Position numbers and translations under genes: made by a program. DNA of 64,000 nucleotides, taken from contig OW387148.1 in the NCBI GenBank assembly GCA_936440205.1, positions 27,335,961 to 27,399,960 on the forward strand, given 5' to 3'. Each line of letters begins with the position of its first letter. Position 1 is the stretch's first letter. This DNA comes from Lepidonotus clava (Eukaryota; Annelida; Polychaeta; Phyllodocida; Polynoidae). This document shows, piece by piece, positions 24,030 to 35,826 of the stretch. The notes under the pieces are model-generated. The model was not told where the DNA came from and searched no databases. It saw only the letters and a program-made list of their open reading frames with translations.

Positions 24030-24960
24030 TTTCTAGAAGTCTACATCCCAGTTCTTGGCTGGCGACCAACCACCAAATATTTAGCTTGGACAAAGGACAA
24101 GTCCGACTATTGTCCTACGGCCTGAGGTGTCAAGGCGAAACATGCGGGCGGCTAAAACCAGTCAAACAGTACCCATTACAACATTCTCCCGCGGGCATGT
24201 CCGAGATAAATAGGTGACAGTTAAAGAGGTGTGTGATGTCCTCTAATCACCGTTCATATTGTGTTACTGAATGTTGCGATTTGTTAATATATTATATTAA
24301 GTTGCCAACTCAATGGAGTTGAGGTGAAATATGCAAGCACCTATAAGCCGTCCTGAGGTACCCATTGCAACAGTGTGATGCAGGATGTCTCGTATAAATA
24401 GGTAATTGACATTTAAAAGTTATGTACATTTTTTTCTAAATCTAAATTGGATGACTGTATGGTTCTATTGATTTTCCATATTGGTACTGTTCGCATCTGG
24501 ACCCATAGTATCTGGTCACCCTAATCTAGCTTTGGCTCGATATTTGTGTATAAATTTTCTCTGAGGCTTGGGAAAATGTTGCAAATATAGTTGTAGGGCT
24601 TACTCAGGTAAACTTGGTTTCCTTTAGAATCTAACCTGATGCATTATAGACTCGCTGAAAAATATAGCGGGGGGGGGGGGGGGGGCTTTTGATGTTCCAA
24701 ATGATAGTTAAAAGGAGAGGGTGGTGCCTCTGAAGTTTTATAGGACCACATGTGTTGACTTTTGTATTGTTCGAACTGTGAATGCGCTGAGGAAAAAATA
24801 TGTAAAATGCTACAAACCCATCAAACATTTCCAGTTACAGCCTAACGCTTCAGGCATTTCCAAGATAAGTAGGTGACAGGGATAAAGGGGCATGTGATGT
24901 CTTTGGGAATTCTCAGTATTGAAGGTGGGGCCTGAGGGGTTACCATTATAACAGATCAAG
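24030..24960. repeat. Three diverged copies of a repeat unit
   Basis: A block GTACCCATT.CAACA..TGT..GATAAATAGGT..GACA appears near 24170-24240 and 24357-24415. A third version (GATAAGTAGGTGACAGGGATAAAGG..TGTGATGTC) is near 24862-24902. The copies are strongly diverged and unevenly spaced. Confidence 0.35.
24669..24685. repeat. 17-nt G tract
   Basis: Uninterrupted G17. One of many long G or C runs in the window. Confidence 0.95.
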
Positions 24961-25395
24961 CGAACCGTGTTTTGTGCATCAGGAAAATCCATGATGTTAA
25001 GCTGCGGTGTTAGTGCATTTATTGCAGGGTTCTGCGTGTGATTGAAGTTAATGCTTCTGATTTTGAATGGAAGTCGATTGGCAATTTTGTTTCAAAGAAC
25101 TAGCATTAGGCATGGTTTGGGTCCTGTATCATTAAACTTGACAGGCACGTGTTACATTTTCATAAAAGAAACAGTGATAAATGAATCACCAATATGTGTC
25201 CTAGTTATATATGTTGTTGCATTCAATAAACACTCATTTATTAATTGACAACTACAGTGAACTGTTCTATTTTAAACTCCTTATAGTTCGGAAACCTATA
25301 GATGTGCTTTCAATGCAACTTGTGTTAATGTAATTTCCCCCACTGTTTTTGAGTGCCCTATCTCTTTGAGGCTGTGGGCTTTAACTTGTAGGAAA
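24961..25395. other. Intron-like sequence
   Basis: No gene or repeat recognised. Confidence 0.4.
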
Positions 25396-25418
25396 TTTTT
25401 TTTTTTTTTTTTTTTTTT
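25396..25418. repeat. T23 tract
   Basis: Uninterrupted poly(T). It is followed by CAATGCAACTTGTG, the same word that stands about 90 bp upstream (CAATGCAACTTGTG near 25313). This hints at a short duplication or a poly(A)-tailed insertion on the minus strand. Confidence 0.8.
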
Positions 25419-25594
25419 CAATGCAACTTGTGGCTTAAATACTTAAGGCTAAAATTAATATACCTTTATCAAACTTTCAGGATTTGTATTTTATATGATT
25501 ATTTTTCCCTATTTCATTTGATTTCGAATTTAAAAGGTTTGGTGGTATATCAAGTGGTGTAGGTAACGGCTGTTTAAAAATAATCCGTGGGGGC

Positions 25595-25607
25595 GGGGGG
25601 GGGGGGG
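25595..25607. repeat. G13 tract in a G-rich stretch
   Basis: GGGGGC followed by G13 and AGGG. No element ends were recognised around it. Confidence 0.9.
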
Positions 25608-27008
25608 AGGGATCTGACCATTGGGGGCCTCACTTGAATAACCGTGAACAAATTCAAAACCACAATGATTGCATGCCTTCCATGTCGGTTGGAAACTGTG
25701 CGTAGCTGTCCTGCCGTTCATTCACCGATGTTTTGAGGCAGCAACCCACATACCGTTTTTCTAACTGTTTTTATGATCATGTCAAATGAATGGCATCGCT
25801 ATCAATGCATTAAACTCTCGGAATGCATTGGCTTATACTTTATTTTTCATACAACCTGACAGTAAACGATTAGCGTGAGGATATCAGTTTCACCGATAGG
25901 ATTGACCACTATGGAAGTAAATTCCCAACAATATGCTTATAGATTTGGATATGGCCAATTACAGCAGTATATCGGCACAAACTCGCAAGGAAAAAGTAAT
26001 ATAATTATTATGTCTTTGAAAAGAAAACCTAAAGAGTGATAAATGTTTCAGTTTTTCTCGATTTCAAAATATGGGAAATTCCTAAGGGAATCAAGCGCCC
26101 ATCTCCAAGTGTTTTGTGTGGTCTAAATGGGGCTGGAGACACAGCTGTGCCTTACCTCCCCCATTCCCGTTATAAGAGTCCTTTTACACCAATGCTTAAG
26201 GCATCCATTACCACCATAACATTGCATTCGCCTCAGGAACAGGCTGGGGACAAAAACCTAAACAAAATATTCCCCTGCCTACTTAGTCCATTGTCATCCC
26301 TGTCAGTAGTTGTCTAAGCCGTTCTTTGTCTCTAAACGGACAATATTGTTGTTCTATGTGGTTCAGATGGAGAATAGGAAATGTGGTGCTTTGGGTAGGG
26401 GATTGTGGGGGTGGGGGGGGGATTTACTTATTATGGAAAAAGGTTATTATTATAGCTCATATCAGCAAATGTATTTACATATTTGGGAGTTTTCTTAAGC
26501 GGTTGTTAACCAGCCTATATATATTAAATATGGGAGCTTTCACATTTTTCTGAAGAGTACTTTTGGAGACAAAAGATTCCACATTCCCATGCCTATGGTG
26601 TATGCTTTCGATAGAGTAGCAAATGTCCAAACACTAAACCTTCATTCCGCATACTAATCTATGTTGAACACATAAAAAAGGTATTTTAAATTAAGTATTT
26701 TATTGGCGTTAAGGACAAAATGAAAATAGACTAGGGTCTATACAATTGCCCGCATGCTTTCCTTCAGAATCTCTTTCTTCTCTTTTCGTTATGCAAAAAG
26801 TCTGACTGTTTCTCTTCGCATAGAGGAAGTGCCCCCACCCTTTATCGACCCTTGTAACATGATTCAATGCAAAGGCAAAGTATCAGCGGAAATGTTTTCT
26901 TTCATGACTCATTGTGCATGTGATTGTGTGGTTTCCTGTCGTTCCCATAGCTGGAGCAGGGATCTTACATGTCACTACATAGTACAGACAATTCCTTGTT
27001 TGAGGGAA
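25608..27008. other. Intron-like sequence without recognised features
   Basis: A 93-codon + frame at 26036-26317 and another at 26754-27035 show no domain and no splice support. A G-rich run lies at 26404-26420. Confidence 0.4.
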
Positions 27009-27071
27009 TTTTGTTTTTTTAGTGTGTTTTTTTAGTGTTTTTTTTTATAGTTTTTTTTAGTGTTTTTTTGT
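27009..27071. repeat. TTTTTTTAGTG simple repeat
   Basis: T7-9 runs separated by AGTG or ATAG recur five times. Confidence 0.8.
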
Positions 27072-27666
27072 TCTGGGTGTATAGCCCTCCAAAGACAATT
27101 GATAGGAAGAACGTTTTGAAATCTGACTCACTATTAGGACATTATAACGGTTTTGTCCCCAAAATCCAATAGGGTTGAATCAGGTGTTCTCGTATATCCC
27201 CCTGTAACTGAAGTTTTATCATACTGATCTATTCGAGAAGGAAGATTGCCTAACAGTGTAATGGTTCACTTTTTTTCATTTCATGAATCAACATAATACG
27301 TATTAGAGCCTTTTATGGAGGACCCCCATGTCCCATGTAAAATATACCAAATGGCCATGTTCCATATCTCGTAATTCCCCTCATGTTGCATGTCCACTCA
27401 AACAGACAATTTTTCATGTTGAATACGCCATGGCATGTTGTGTCCCCCCCCCCATATGTCGCTTAGTCCCATATCACATGTCCACTTTAAGATAAACTCA
27501 CTGAAACTATGGTTCTGCAAGTGTCAAACGTAGCGGTCAAGGGCCCAACACATCCTAACCCCAACATCAGACTATTTAGATAGCCTAATGTCCGGGATAA
27601 TGATTGTTGTTCTTTGGTTTATCATAATCTACCTGGCTGCTATAACACCAATGGTGTCATGGGGTC

Positions 27667-27774
27667 TGACCCCTACATGACCTGGGTCAAGGTCACCCGT
27701 CATACGGGTCTCATTAGTGCTATACTGGCTGACCTTCACTGACCTCTAGATGACCATCAGATGACCTTTGACCT
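27667..27774. promoter_or_regulatory. Nuclear-receptor half-site cluster with perfect DR1
   Basis: TGACCT or a one-base variant lies at 27678, 27730, 27740, 27751, 27762 and 27769, and GGGTCAAGGTCA at 27684-27695 adds two on the other strand. Spacings include DR4 (27730/27740), two DR5-like pairs (27740/27751 and 27751/27762) and a perfect DR1 (27762/27769, AGGTCAAAGGTCA on the minus strand). TCAAGGTCA is also the extended monomer site of FTZ-F1/ERR-type receptors. Function is inferred from the motifs only. Confidence 0.4.
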
Positions 27775-27866
27775 TATCCTAAGCCATACTGGGGTGCCAG
27801 TGTTTGCCACACATATCCCATATGATATACGTGGCATGGGGAGCCAGTGTTAGGACTATGCATATA

Positions 27867-27990
27867 CACTGGCGGATCCCTCTCTTTTTTTCGCATTTTT
27901 TTTATGTAAAATTCGGTAATACAGTAATTAAGGAAATAAATCCAATAGCGTGCCCCCCCCCCCACTTTCAAAAGCCTGGATCCGCCAGTG
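27867..27990. mobile_element. 124-bp MITE with CACTGGCGGATCC ends
   Basis: CACTGGCGGATCC (27867-27879) is exactly inverted at 27978-27990. ATATA flanks both sides (27862-27866 and 27991-27995), a possible 5-bp target duplication. A C14 tract lies inside the right end. It belongs with the CAGGGACGGATCCAG element in the 3' UTR. Confidence 0.8.
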
Positions 27991-27995
27991 ATATA

Positions 27996-28848
27996 TTGGA
28001 TTTGATCTCATATGATATGACAAATATAAGATGTGGACCTTTCAGGGGGAAAATGCCCGATGATAGCCCATTATCTGGTGCATTGCCATAGAGCTTACTT
28101 TCACTTTGATTACCTTCACCCACCTTTAGGACATAAAGCAGTTGAGAGCAGAATTTTCTGTAAGATCTATTCACAGTTTCATTGCGTGCAACATGTATTC
28201 CCAAAAATTGACATTGTAATCTACTAGCCAACCAAGAGGCAGATCTATTGGTACAAATCATTAAGAAAAAGTTTAAGAAAATACCTGTCTGAGAAAATCT
28301 GGAAATACAAAATAGCATTTTCATGTTTGAAATTTAAACATCAGTATCTGGCTTATATCGTTTAGATATGTTATTATGTAGGTCCCAGATTTTGTTTTAT
28401 AGAATCTCATAAAATCATGATATTTCCCTACTAGGCCATAGATTCTTAGACACAATTCACTCCAAATGATTGTTCCTAAAAGCCAGTTAAACCTTTTTAA
28501 CATAACACAGCTAACCGTCGCTCTCTGAGATATTGGACAGGATGTGATCTTACCATAATTAACCTAATTAAATGAATAACATAAACTGTAAGGTCAGACT
28601 AATCAGATGACATTAGGCTGTGGGACAAATATCCCACTTATTAATTAATAGTCCTAATTGCAGCATTCGCACAGGAAAAATCCAGATGGACATGTATCGT
28701 ATTTCTATCATTTATTATTTAGCGACTCTAGACAGGACGCAATTAGTCTCTCATTGTCTGACGAAATGGTCGTATTATGTAAGATGTGCATGTGTTTATT
28801 AGCTGTCAATATGTCCTGAAATTGAGTGAATAGGGGCTGACATAGAAT
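27996..28848. other. Intron-like sequence
   Basis: A 118-codon minus frame (27968-28324) overlaps the MITE and matches no family. 28505-28615 is rich in TAATTA-type words but nothing firm can be said. Confidence 0.35.
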
Positions 28849-28976
28849 CAATATGGGCGAATTGCACATTGACAATGTGTTTCCACAGACGGATGCTGTT
28901 GAGAACATTCTATGTCAATATGAGCAAATTGCACATTGATAATGTGTTTCCACAGACGGATGCTGTTGAGAACATG
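28849..28976. repeat. 67-bp tandem duplication
   Basis: CAATATGGGCGAATTGCACA (28849) and CAATATGAGCAAATTGCACA (28916) start two copies that both run through GTTTCCACAGACGGATGCTG to GAGAACAT, with very few differences. Confidence 0.95.
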
Positions 28977-30756
28977 TATGCACATACATGGGGCATTCCC
29001 ATGGTTAATAGAGACAAGGGACAGGATTACACGCAAGAACACTATCTGTCAAATGATAAGAATAGTTCATCCCTGTAGGTTTAACGTGAAAAAAAACTAT
29101 GCATTCATAAAGTATAAAACGGTGAGGACCTATACCTTTTATATGCTTTATGAAACCCTACACCGTTATTAAATATGAAATTTTAATTTCTTAGGTGATA
29201 AAAGAAGAAAATATGATGTCGCTATCATACTATAAAGTCATTATTGTCATGTCCCGTTGAGATTGTCCTATTTCTAGGATAATGTAACTGATAGCCAATG
29301 AACGCTTATGAAAAACGAAAGAAGGCACATCGGTTGGACAATGGTCAGTGACATTTAGTTTTAGCAGCATTGAAAACAGATATCTGTGACATTTCAGGTT
29401 TACAGACAAGAAAAGGAGTAATTTTGTCAACAGGACAGTTTTCTTATGTAGTGTGTGAGTGGCAGCGAACCGCTTTCATGGTTTTACGTTGACCATTCAA
29501 TCGACAACAATGATATGATCTCATTCTGGGACCGCAAATGTTACCAATCCACTTTTCATGGCTGCTAGCGTCAGTCGATGTAACCGCAAACGCAAACACC
29601 CACAACAAAAGTGCTCCTTAGCAATTCTTCTTTTGCGCTCCTATGCGTCTGCAAGTGTATAATTCATCAATTCAGCTACTTTTCCTGCTGCTTCACTGAC
29701 ACTTGCAACATGTTCTTAAAGGAATGGTTGGGTCTGTTTTCCAGACCAAGTGTAGGGGTTCTTAATGCCCTTTTCACACCACAATAGCCCTTTTTGTCCT
29801 GCCCCTATGCCCTGCTGCCCACCCTGACAGGCCAGTTAGGACAGGGATGACCACCTTTAGTTGACTGTGGGGGCTATTTTGAGAAGGGTTGTGGGCGGTT
29901 TAGTGATGTTCTCCAGTCAGGAGTAAGTAAAGGGGTGATTAGGGCGACCAGGTAGAAAAGAGGCCTCTTGGAAAGGGAGCATGTGTGAATGTTTAAGGTA
30001 TTCCCATGGGTTTATTGATGAGTTGAACTTTTATTTATTCACACAGGCCTATAGGGTTGCCAGTTTTCAGATGATTTCAGTTTTCCAGGCTTTTTTCCCC
30101 AGAAGCATTTTGAAAGTTGCTATTTTATGTTATGTAGTAGGTATTAATTTTTTTCTGATTTATACCTGTGAGATAATCTGACTTGCTGTTAATATGCAGG
30201 TTGTCTGAGGATGGTCACAGGTTGAAAATTTTATATTAACCTCAGTAATACATTTTTACATATAATAATGATATTGTAAAATAGGCCAGGTTTTATTCTG
30301 TCCTGTCTGGCATCCCTGTTTACCACATAGCAACTAACCCTATCAGAGAAACATCGGAAATATTTTTGTAACTGTAAAATGGAAGCTGCACAAGTCAACA
30401 CTTAACTGTGAGTTAGGAAAATTATATATTTGTTATTGATATTTTATCACAGTCGACCTTTATGTCCCAAACAGATGTAAACTCAATGGAGGGTCAAGTG
30501 TCGGGTGTGAGTCAAACGATCGCCCCAATAAATAGAAAAAAGGTGAGCTGTTTCTCATAATTTGTCTACCAGTGATAAATTCCGTACACTCTGAGAAAAA
30601 ATACTCAAGCTGAAGAAGGTAAAAACGTCAGTACGTAAAAAATGTAGTCTATTGCTAAGAAGTCCATAAAATCATAAAAACAACTGAGAAAGCCAAGCAG
30701 GAAAGCAGCCTTGGCAAGGTTGGCGAAAAGTCAAGTGAAAGTTAGTTGATAGATAT
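28977..30756. other. Intron-like sequence without recognised features
   Basis: No supported exon or repeat family. Frames are short. Confidence 0.4.
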
Positions 30757-30960
30757 ATGAAGCTGGCAACGGCTGTGTACAGGCCTGTGAGTTGTCCTGA
30801 GGGCTGGCAGCCCCTTGTGTCTGACTCTCACCTCCCCAGCTGGCCACAGCCCTCACACAACAGCCGCCTCCTACTTAACCTATACCTACAGTCAGACCTA
30901 TATGATACCGACCCATTACTTATCGTGGGAAACTCTGCATGCGTATCAGGTTTGAAAAGT
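30757..30960. other. GC-rich patch, possible conserved element or exon
   Basis: A + frame of 87 codons begins at ATG 30757 and is open through this non-repetitive, GC-richer stretch before entering a T-rich run. The translation (VSCPEGWQPLVSDSHLP..) matches no family I know, and the expected LHFPL transmembrane motifs are absent. Coding status is unsettled. Confidence 0.2.
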
Positions 30961-31055
30961 GGTTGGTTCTTTTTCTTTATTTCTTTCTTTTTCTTTTGTC
31001 TTTTTGTCTTTCTTTTTTAAATTTATTTTTTACTTATTTTGTATTTGGTGTCTAA

Positions 31056-31291
31056 CGCCCCATACCAACTAGGCGATCTTACTGTTGGTGGGTGACGGGC
31101 GACTGGAATATCAGGAAAGTTTGATAATTTCCTGGCAATTTTCCCGACGATTTTCCCGGCGATCCCGTCATCCGTCACCCGTCGCCCAGAATGTGCACCA
31201 TACCCACAGAGAATCGCCTGGCGAGTTCACCGCCAATTCTCCTAGTCACCCATCACCCGGTGACAGTAAAATCGCCTAGTGGGTATGGGGC
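31056..31291. mobile_element. Fold-back MITE (GCCCCATACCCACTAGGCGA family)
   Basis: The left end GCCCCATACCAACTAGGCGAT pairs with the right end TCGCCTAGTGGGTATGGGGC, followed by TTAA (31292-31295). The interior is made of GGCGA/TCGCC words such as GGGTGACGGGCGAC. Same family as 39.7 kb and the three elements at 48.8-49.6 kb. Confidence 0.85.
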
Positions 31292-32219
31292 TTAAGGTGA
31301 TCAAGATTATGAGAAAATCGCATGATATATGTACTAGACTCGTTCAAGAAAAATGTCAAATGAAAAAAATCATAATTTATGTGCCATCAAAAAAAAACAT
31401 TTGATCAACTGATCAGTTATATGGTATCCTTTTTTGGCAATGACATGTCGTCTGCACAAAGTCTATAGATTCACATGTTGTTTTTTCTGAGCTGGCAGCT
31501 TTCCCGCTAGCTATAGCTTCCTTAGTTGGCTTCAGCCCTATGTACTCGACAACTAACACAATGATCTATAGACCTTGTGCAGATCTGTTCACCTGGTTGG
31601 ATTCTGGTAATCCACATGTGAGATCCACGAGAATGCGTCCCTATCTAACAAAACATAGATCATATGAATTCATACTTCATACAATAACAAACCTATTTTT
31701 CTTTATTAAAAGCTGTATGTGTTGTATATATGTGACCCCTCACCACTAAATGAGGTATAAGTCGCTCAGAACAACCATGGGAAAATAGCAAAACAAGACC
31801 AAAAACGTCAAAAAAAGTCAAAAAGTCAAATGTTATACATGTCAGAAATGACATGTATACAAGTTAACATGTGTATATTATAGTAAATTTATAAATTTAA
31901 AGACATCACAGATTTTATCATACAAAATAGATTGTTTTCTTGATGGTGACATATATACACTATGAGAATTCCCATTAGCATGATGAACATTGGCATCTTT
32001 AAAGCTATTTTTCTCAAAATCATAGATTTGGATAAGCAATAGTTTAGCATACATAACTTTGGTTGAAATAATGATAAAGACTTGATTCTTTCAGCAGTTT
32101 AAAGGGCAAGTTATAATCTCAAATTCTAGATCTGCGATTTATGCCGCACTATGTGGTTGGGAGGGGCGTCACATATGTAGGTACAGTGTAAAATATGTGA
32201 CAAAATATACGAAGTATTT
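31292..32219. other. Intron-like sequence
   Basis: No gene or repeat recognised. Confidence 0.4.
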
Positions 32220-32500
32220 GCCTCTCTAGTCACTTCGATCATTACTCCCCACTCTGTGTCCTCTTAACCTACAGACTACTGTACTAGTCAATCCTTACCC
32301 GACCCCCATACAGTTTGCCCCCAGGCTGTACGTGTACGGGTGGTATCAGAACAGCCCGATACAGCCAAAGCAATCAGAGTTGTCTGCTTGAAAAACAGCT
32401 CTGTTAGAAAGGTCAAAGGGGTAATCACTGGTCACTATTTAACCTGTCACCTGAGGTAATTGGGTAATCTAAGCTGGTTAGGGCTGCTTTCCATCATACG
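32220..32500. promoter_or_regulatory. GC-richer patch with DR1-like and E-box motifs
   Basis: AGGTCA at 32410 followed after one base by AGGGGT gives a DR1-like site. CACCTG and GGTAAT words follow within 60 bp. The patch is not a recognised repeat. A possible intronic control element; the sequence alone does not prove it. Confidence 0.2.
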
Positions 32501-32519
32501 GTTTGGTCCCAAGCCTTAA

Positions 32520-32781
32520 GGCTGTATTCCACGATGTGTTCCTGTCACTTGCGACGATGCATTCTACTTGCGCTGTACTTGCGTTCATGGAACGCAAGTG
32601 CAACGCAAGTATAAATGCTATATTCAATGATGCGTTCAGTCCCATTTGCGTTTCTTAAATCATGGAAACGCAAGCTTGCTTGCAGAAAATTATCAACATG
32701 TTTATAAATTTCCGCAAGCAAGCTTGCGTTTCCATGATTAAAGGAACGCAAGTGGAACTGAACGCATCGTGGAATATAGCC
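32520..32781. mobile_element. Fold-back MITE with nested hairpin (GGCTGTATTCCACGATG ends)
   Basis: TTAA (32516-32519) precedes GGCTGTATTCCACGATG, and the right end read inverted is GGCTATATTCCACGATGCG before TTTA. Inside, from about 32624, a second almost complete hairpin repeats the terminal motif and pairs GGAAACGCAAGCTTGC with GCAAGCTTGCGTTTCC. So one element seems to hold a shorter version of itself. The 87-codon minus frame across it is incidental. Confidence 0.8.
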
Positions 32782-33960
32782 TTTATTTACACTTTGCAAT
32801 GATTTCAAAAGGTTGAGAATATGAAGGATGAATCAGTCTAATATCCCCAAAATAGGTTTATTCTCACAATTGAAAATTACCTGTACCTCAATAATGGTAT
32901 AATATATTCATAGAGAGAAAATACTTAATTTACAAAAAAAGAGAATTCTCTTAACATAAACCATCTGACATAGTGGAAATAGACCTTTAGGAAAAAGATA
33001 TTTCTCTTGTCTCTTGATACAGTGGGAATGGACCTTTAGGATTGCTTACGGAATCACAAATCACAAATTGAGTTCTCTCATGCAGATGATGCTTCATCAG
33101 GTCAAGGATACAAAGCAGTAATACTCTGATATCAAATATCTTTGTGGAAATGAAAGTCCAAATTAGATTGAAACAACATTAGATTGAAATGACAAGGTTG
33201 GAGGTACCATTTTGAAAGCTAATGAACTATGCAAATTGAACAGGGAAAACAACCTATAACTGATGATGTACAATATAAGGTTACATTTACAGGGTAATTT
33301 GACAATTCTTATACAAAGTTTTTTGCCTTCACTAAAGGTTTCTTCAATTACTTACGGCAACCATTATATTGTCAATCCCCCTTGGTTATATATGATCATT
33401 TCTGCCTCTCATTGAATGTAATCTTAGATTTTTTTGCAGTCCATTGGGTTTTATTGGTAAGGCTACTTGGGGGTCCCCAAATCCAGGGCATCGTGCGACC
33501 TTTACCCCTGAATTTAACCAAAGCTCAGTCAAGAAAGAAATTAGAAATATTCACAATCCTAATTACAGCGAAAAGCGTGAAATTGGACCCTCAGATGTGG
33601 CCATTTTTCTCGTCAATATAAGTTTTTATCGGCTGGATGGAGGCCAACCAAGCATGCGATTTTCAGGGCTTCCGGAGGGAGGGGATCCCTGGGCATTAAT
33701 GGATTGGCCACTGGATATTCCCACAGAGATGAGTACATCATGTTCGGTTACATCGTCATGCAACTTTTATTGCACAGCCAATTTTACTTCTTTTGCTATC
33801 TTACTATTGTTCTAGAAACTCTGAAAATGATGCAGTCTGACCATTGCTTATTTAGAACCTAGAGATTTGACTTGGTTTCAAACCCCGTATTATTACAAAT
33901 TAATATACACACTATATTCTTGTCTACAAGTGCATGTACCGTTTTTGCATGCATACAAGC
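32782..33960. other. Intron-like sequence; unassigned 123-codon frame
   Basis: A + frame at 33444-33815 is 123 codons long but has no recognised domain and no clear splice borders. Short frames overlap it in another phase. I treat it as non-coding, with doubt. Confidence 0.3.
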
Positions 33961-34239
33961 CATGCAGGGTACCAACCGAAATTCCATTTTTGAATTCCCT
34001 GTTTTTTCCGTGAGATTTCCCTTTCCCACAGCAGTTTTTCTGTGTGTCATATCCAGCAAGTTGTTTGAATCTAAAAGCCTCTGCGTACAGGAAAGAATTG
34101 GAAAACCCAACAACAAAAAGTCAAATCCCTAATATCTTGAGATATTTGCAAATTCCCTGTGTTTTCCCTGTCAGGGATTTTGTCTTGGCCATTTTCCCTG
34201 TTTTCCCTGTTTTCCCTGTGTAGTCGGTACCCTACCATG
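33961..34239. mobile_element. Fold-back element with TTTTCCCTG repeats
   Basis: CATGCAGGGTACC at 33961 pairs with GGTACCCTACCATG ending 34239. The interior carries TTTTCCCTG in tandem near 34190-34218 and related TTCCCTGT words near the left side. Probably a non-autonomous DNA element. Confidence 0.5.
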
Positions 34240-34295
34240 TGAACGAAGTTTCACCCCAATCAGAAAATCCTTTACCCTCGCTGGACATGTGTTAA

Positions 34296-35821
34296 GACAC
34301 TAAGTCACATAGGGCACTAAGTCACAAAGTTTTGTGACTTAGGGTCAGTATGTGACTTAGGGCCACCTCAAGTCCCTAAGTCACAAATAAAACCCTAAGT
34401 GGTAAAGACACTAAGTCACAAACTCTTTTTGTGACTTAGGGTCACTTTGTGACTTAGGGCCACTAAACTATTTTGTAACATGTTTTGTGACTTAGGGTCA
34501 CTTTGTGACTTAGGGTCATTTTGTGACTTCGGGCAATTTTGTTACTTTTTATTTCATGAATTGATTATTTTTCAGGTAATAAATTTATTAATCACTTAAT
34601 TTTAATCATTTATCTATTTTTATTTATCATTTTTTATTTATTTATTCATTTATTTATTTATCATTCATATATTTATTTTATTTATTATTTGTATCTATAT
34701 TTATTTATATCTTATCAGTAAAATATTTTTCAAGTGATAAATTTTCAATTATTTCTTATAATCTAATTATGTGTTTCTTATTCAGTTGATAATGTGTATT
34801 CATTTATTCAGTTATTATTTATTTATAGATTAATTGATTATCAATTCATTATATAATTAGTTATTATATACAAAATTGTTACTATTATTGATTATTTTCA
34901 TGTATGTTATTTTTCATTTTTTCATTTTTTCATTTTTCTAAGTAATCAATCATCAATTATTTGTCAGTAATTAATTATGTAATATTTATAAACCCTTTCA
35001 AGACTCCACCTCATGGAGGAATATACTATTTTATCTATTTATTTGCATTTATTTTATTAATTATCTATCAATTATTGATTCGTTTCTTAATACATGTTTT
35101 GTATTGATCATTTGTATTTATTAATGATTAATTTTACTTTCATCATTTCCCCTATTAAGTAATTATTCACTTCATTTTTATTACTTTTTATTCATTACCA
35201 TTAATAACTGTTCATTTATTTACTATATTCTTTTTTCATTGTTATCTAAACCATAATTATCACAAAATCTAGTGCTATGTGACTTAGGGTCATTTTGTGA
35301 CTTAGTGTCTTAACATAGGACACTAAGTCACATAGGGCACTAAGTCACATAACTTTGTGACTTGAGGGTGACCCCAAGTCACAAAGACTAGTGCTATGTG
35401 ACTTATAATTACTATGTGATTTAGTGTCTTAACACCCCTAGTCACAAAATCTGGGGCTATGTGACTTAGGGTCACTTTGTGACTTAGTGTCTTAGTGTTA
35501 GGACACTAAGTCACATAGGGCACTAAGTCACATAACTTTGTGACTTGAGGGTGACCCTAAGTCACAATGCTATGTGACTTATGGTTACTATGTGATTTAG
35601 TGTCTTAACCCCCTTAGTCACAAAATCTGGGCCTATGTGACTTAGGGGCACTTTGTGATTTAGTGTCTTAGTGTAAGGACACTAAGTCACATAGGGCACT
35701 AAGTCACATAACTTTGTGACTTAGGGTCATTTTAGGCCTTTGTGGGATAGGGTCTTGAGGGTGACCCTAAGTCACAAAGACTTGTGCTATGTGACTTAGG
35801 GTCACTATGTGACTTAGTGTC
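34296..35821. mobile_element. 1.5-kb composite element of GTGACTTAGGGTCA motifs
   Basis: The outer 22-bp inverted repeat is exact (34291-34312 and 35805-35826) and contains TTAA at each edge (34292-34295, 35822-35825). Both ends are arrays of GTGACTTAGGGTCA / TAAGTCACATAGGGC words; the core from about 34545 to 35270 is almost pure A/T with TTTATTTA runs. The right part holds three higher-order units starting AGGACACTAAGTCACATAGG at 35317, 35500 and 35676. Internal TTAA junctions at 35310, 35429 and 35605 suggest related elements accumulated side by side. No coding frame. Confidence 0.7.
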
Positions 35822-35826
35822 TTAAC

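Noticed and set aside
33444-33815. 123-codon + frame as an exon or the missing LHFPL exon
   Set aside because: It lacks the transmembrane pattern and Cys/Trp motifs of the LHFPL first coding exon and has no clear splice borders.
34291-35826. Telomere-like TTAGGG array
   Set aside because: TTAGGG occurs only as part of GTGACTTAGGGTCA; there is no direct (TTAGGG)n run.
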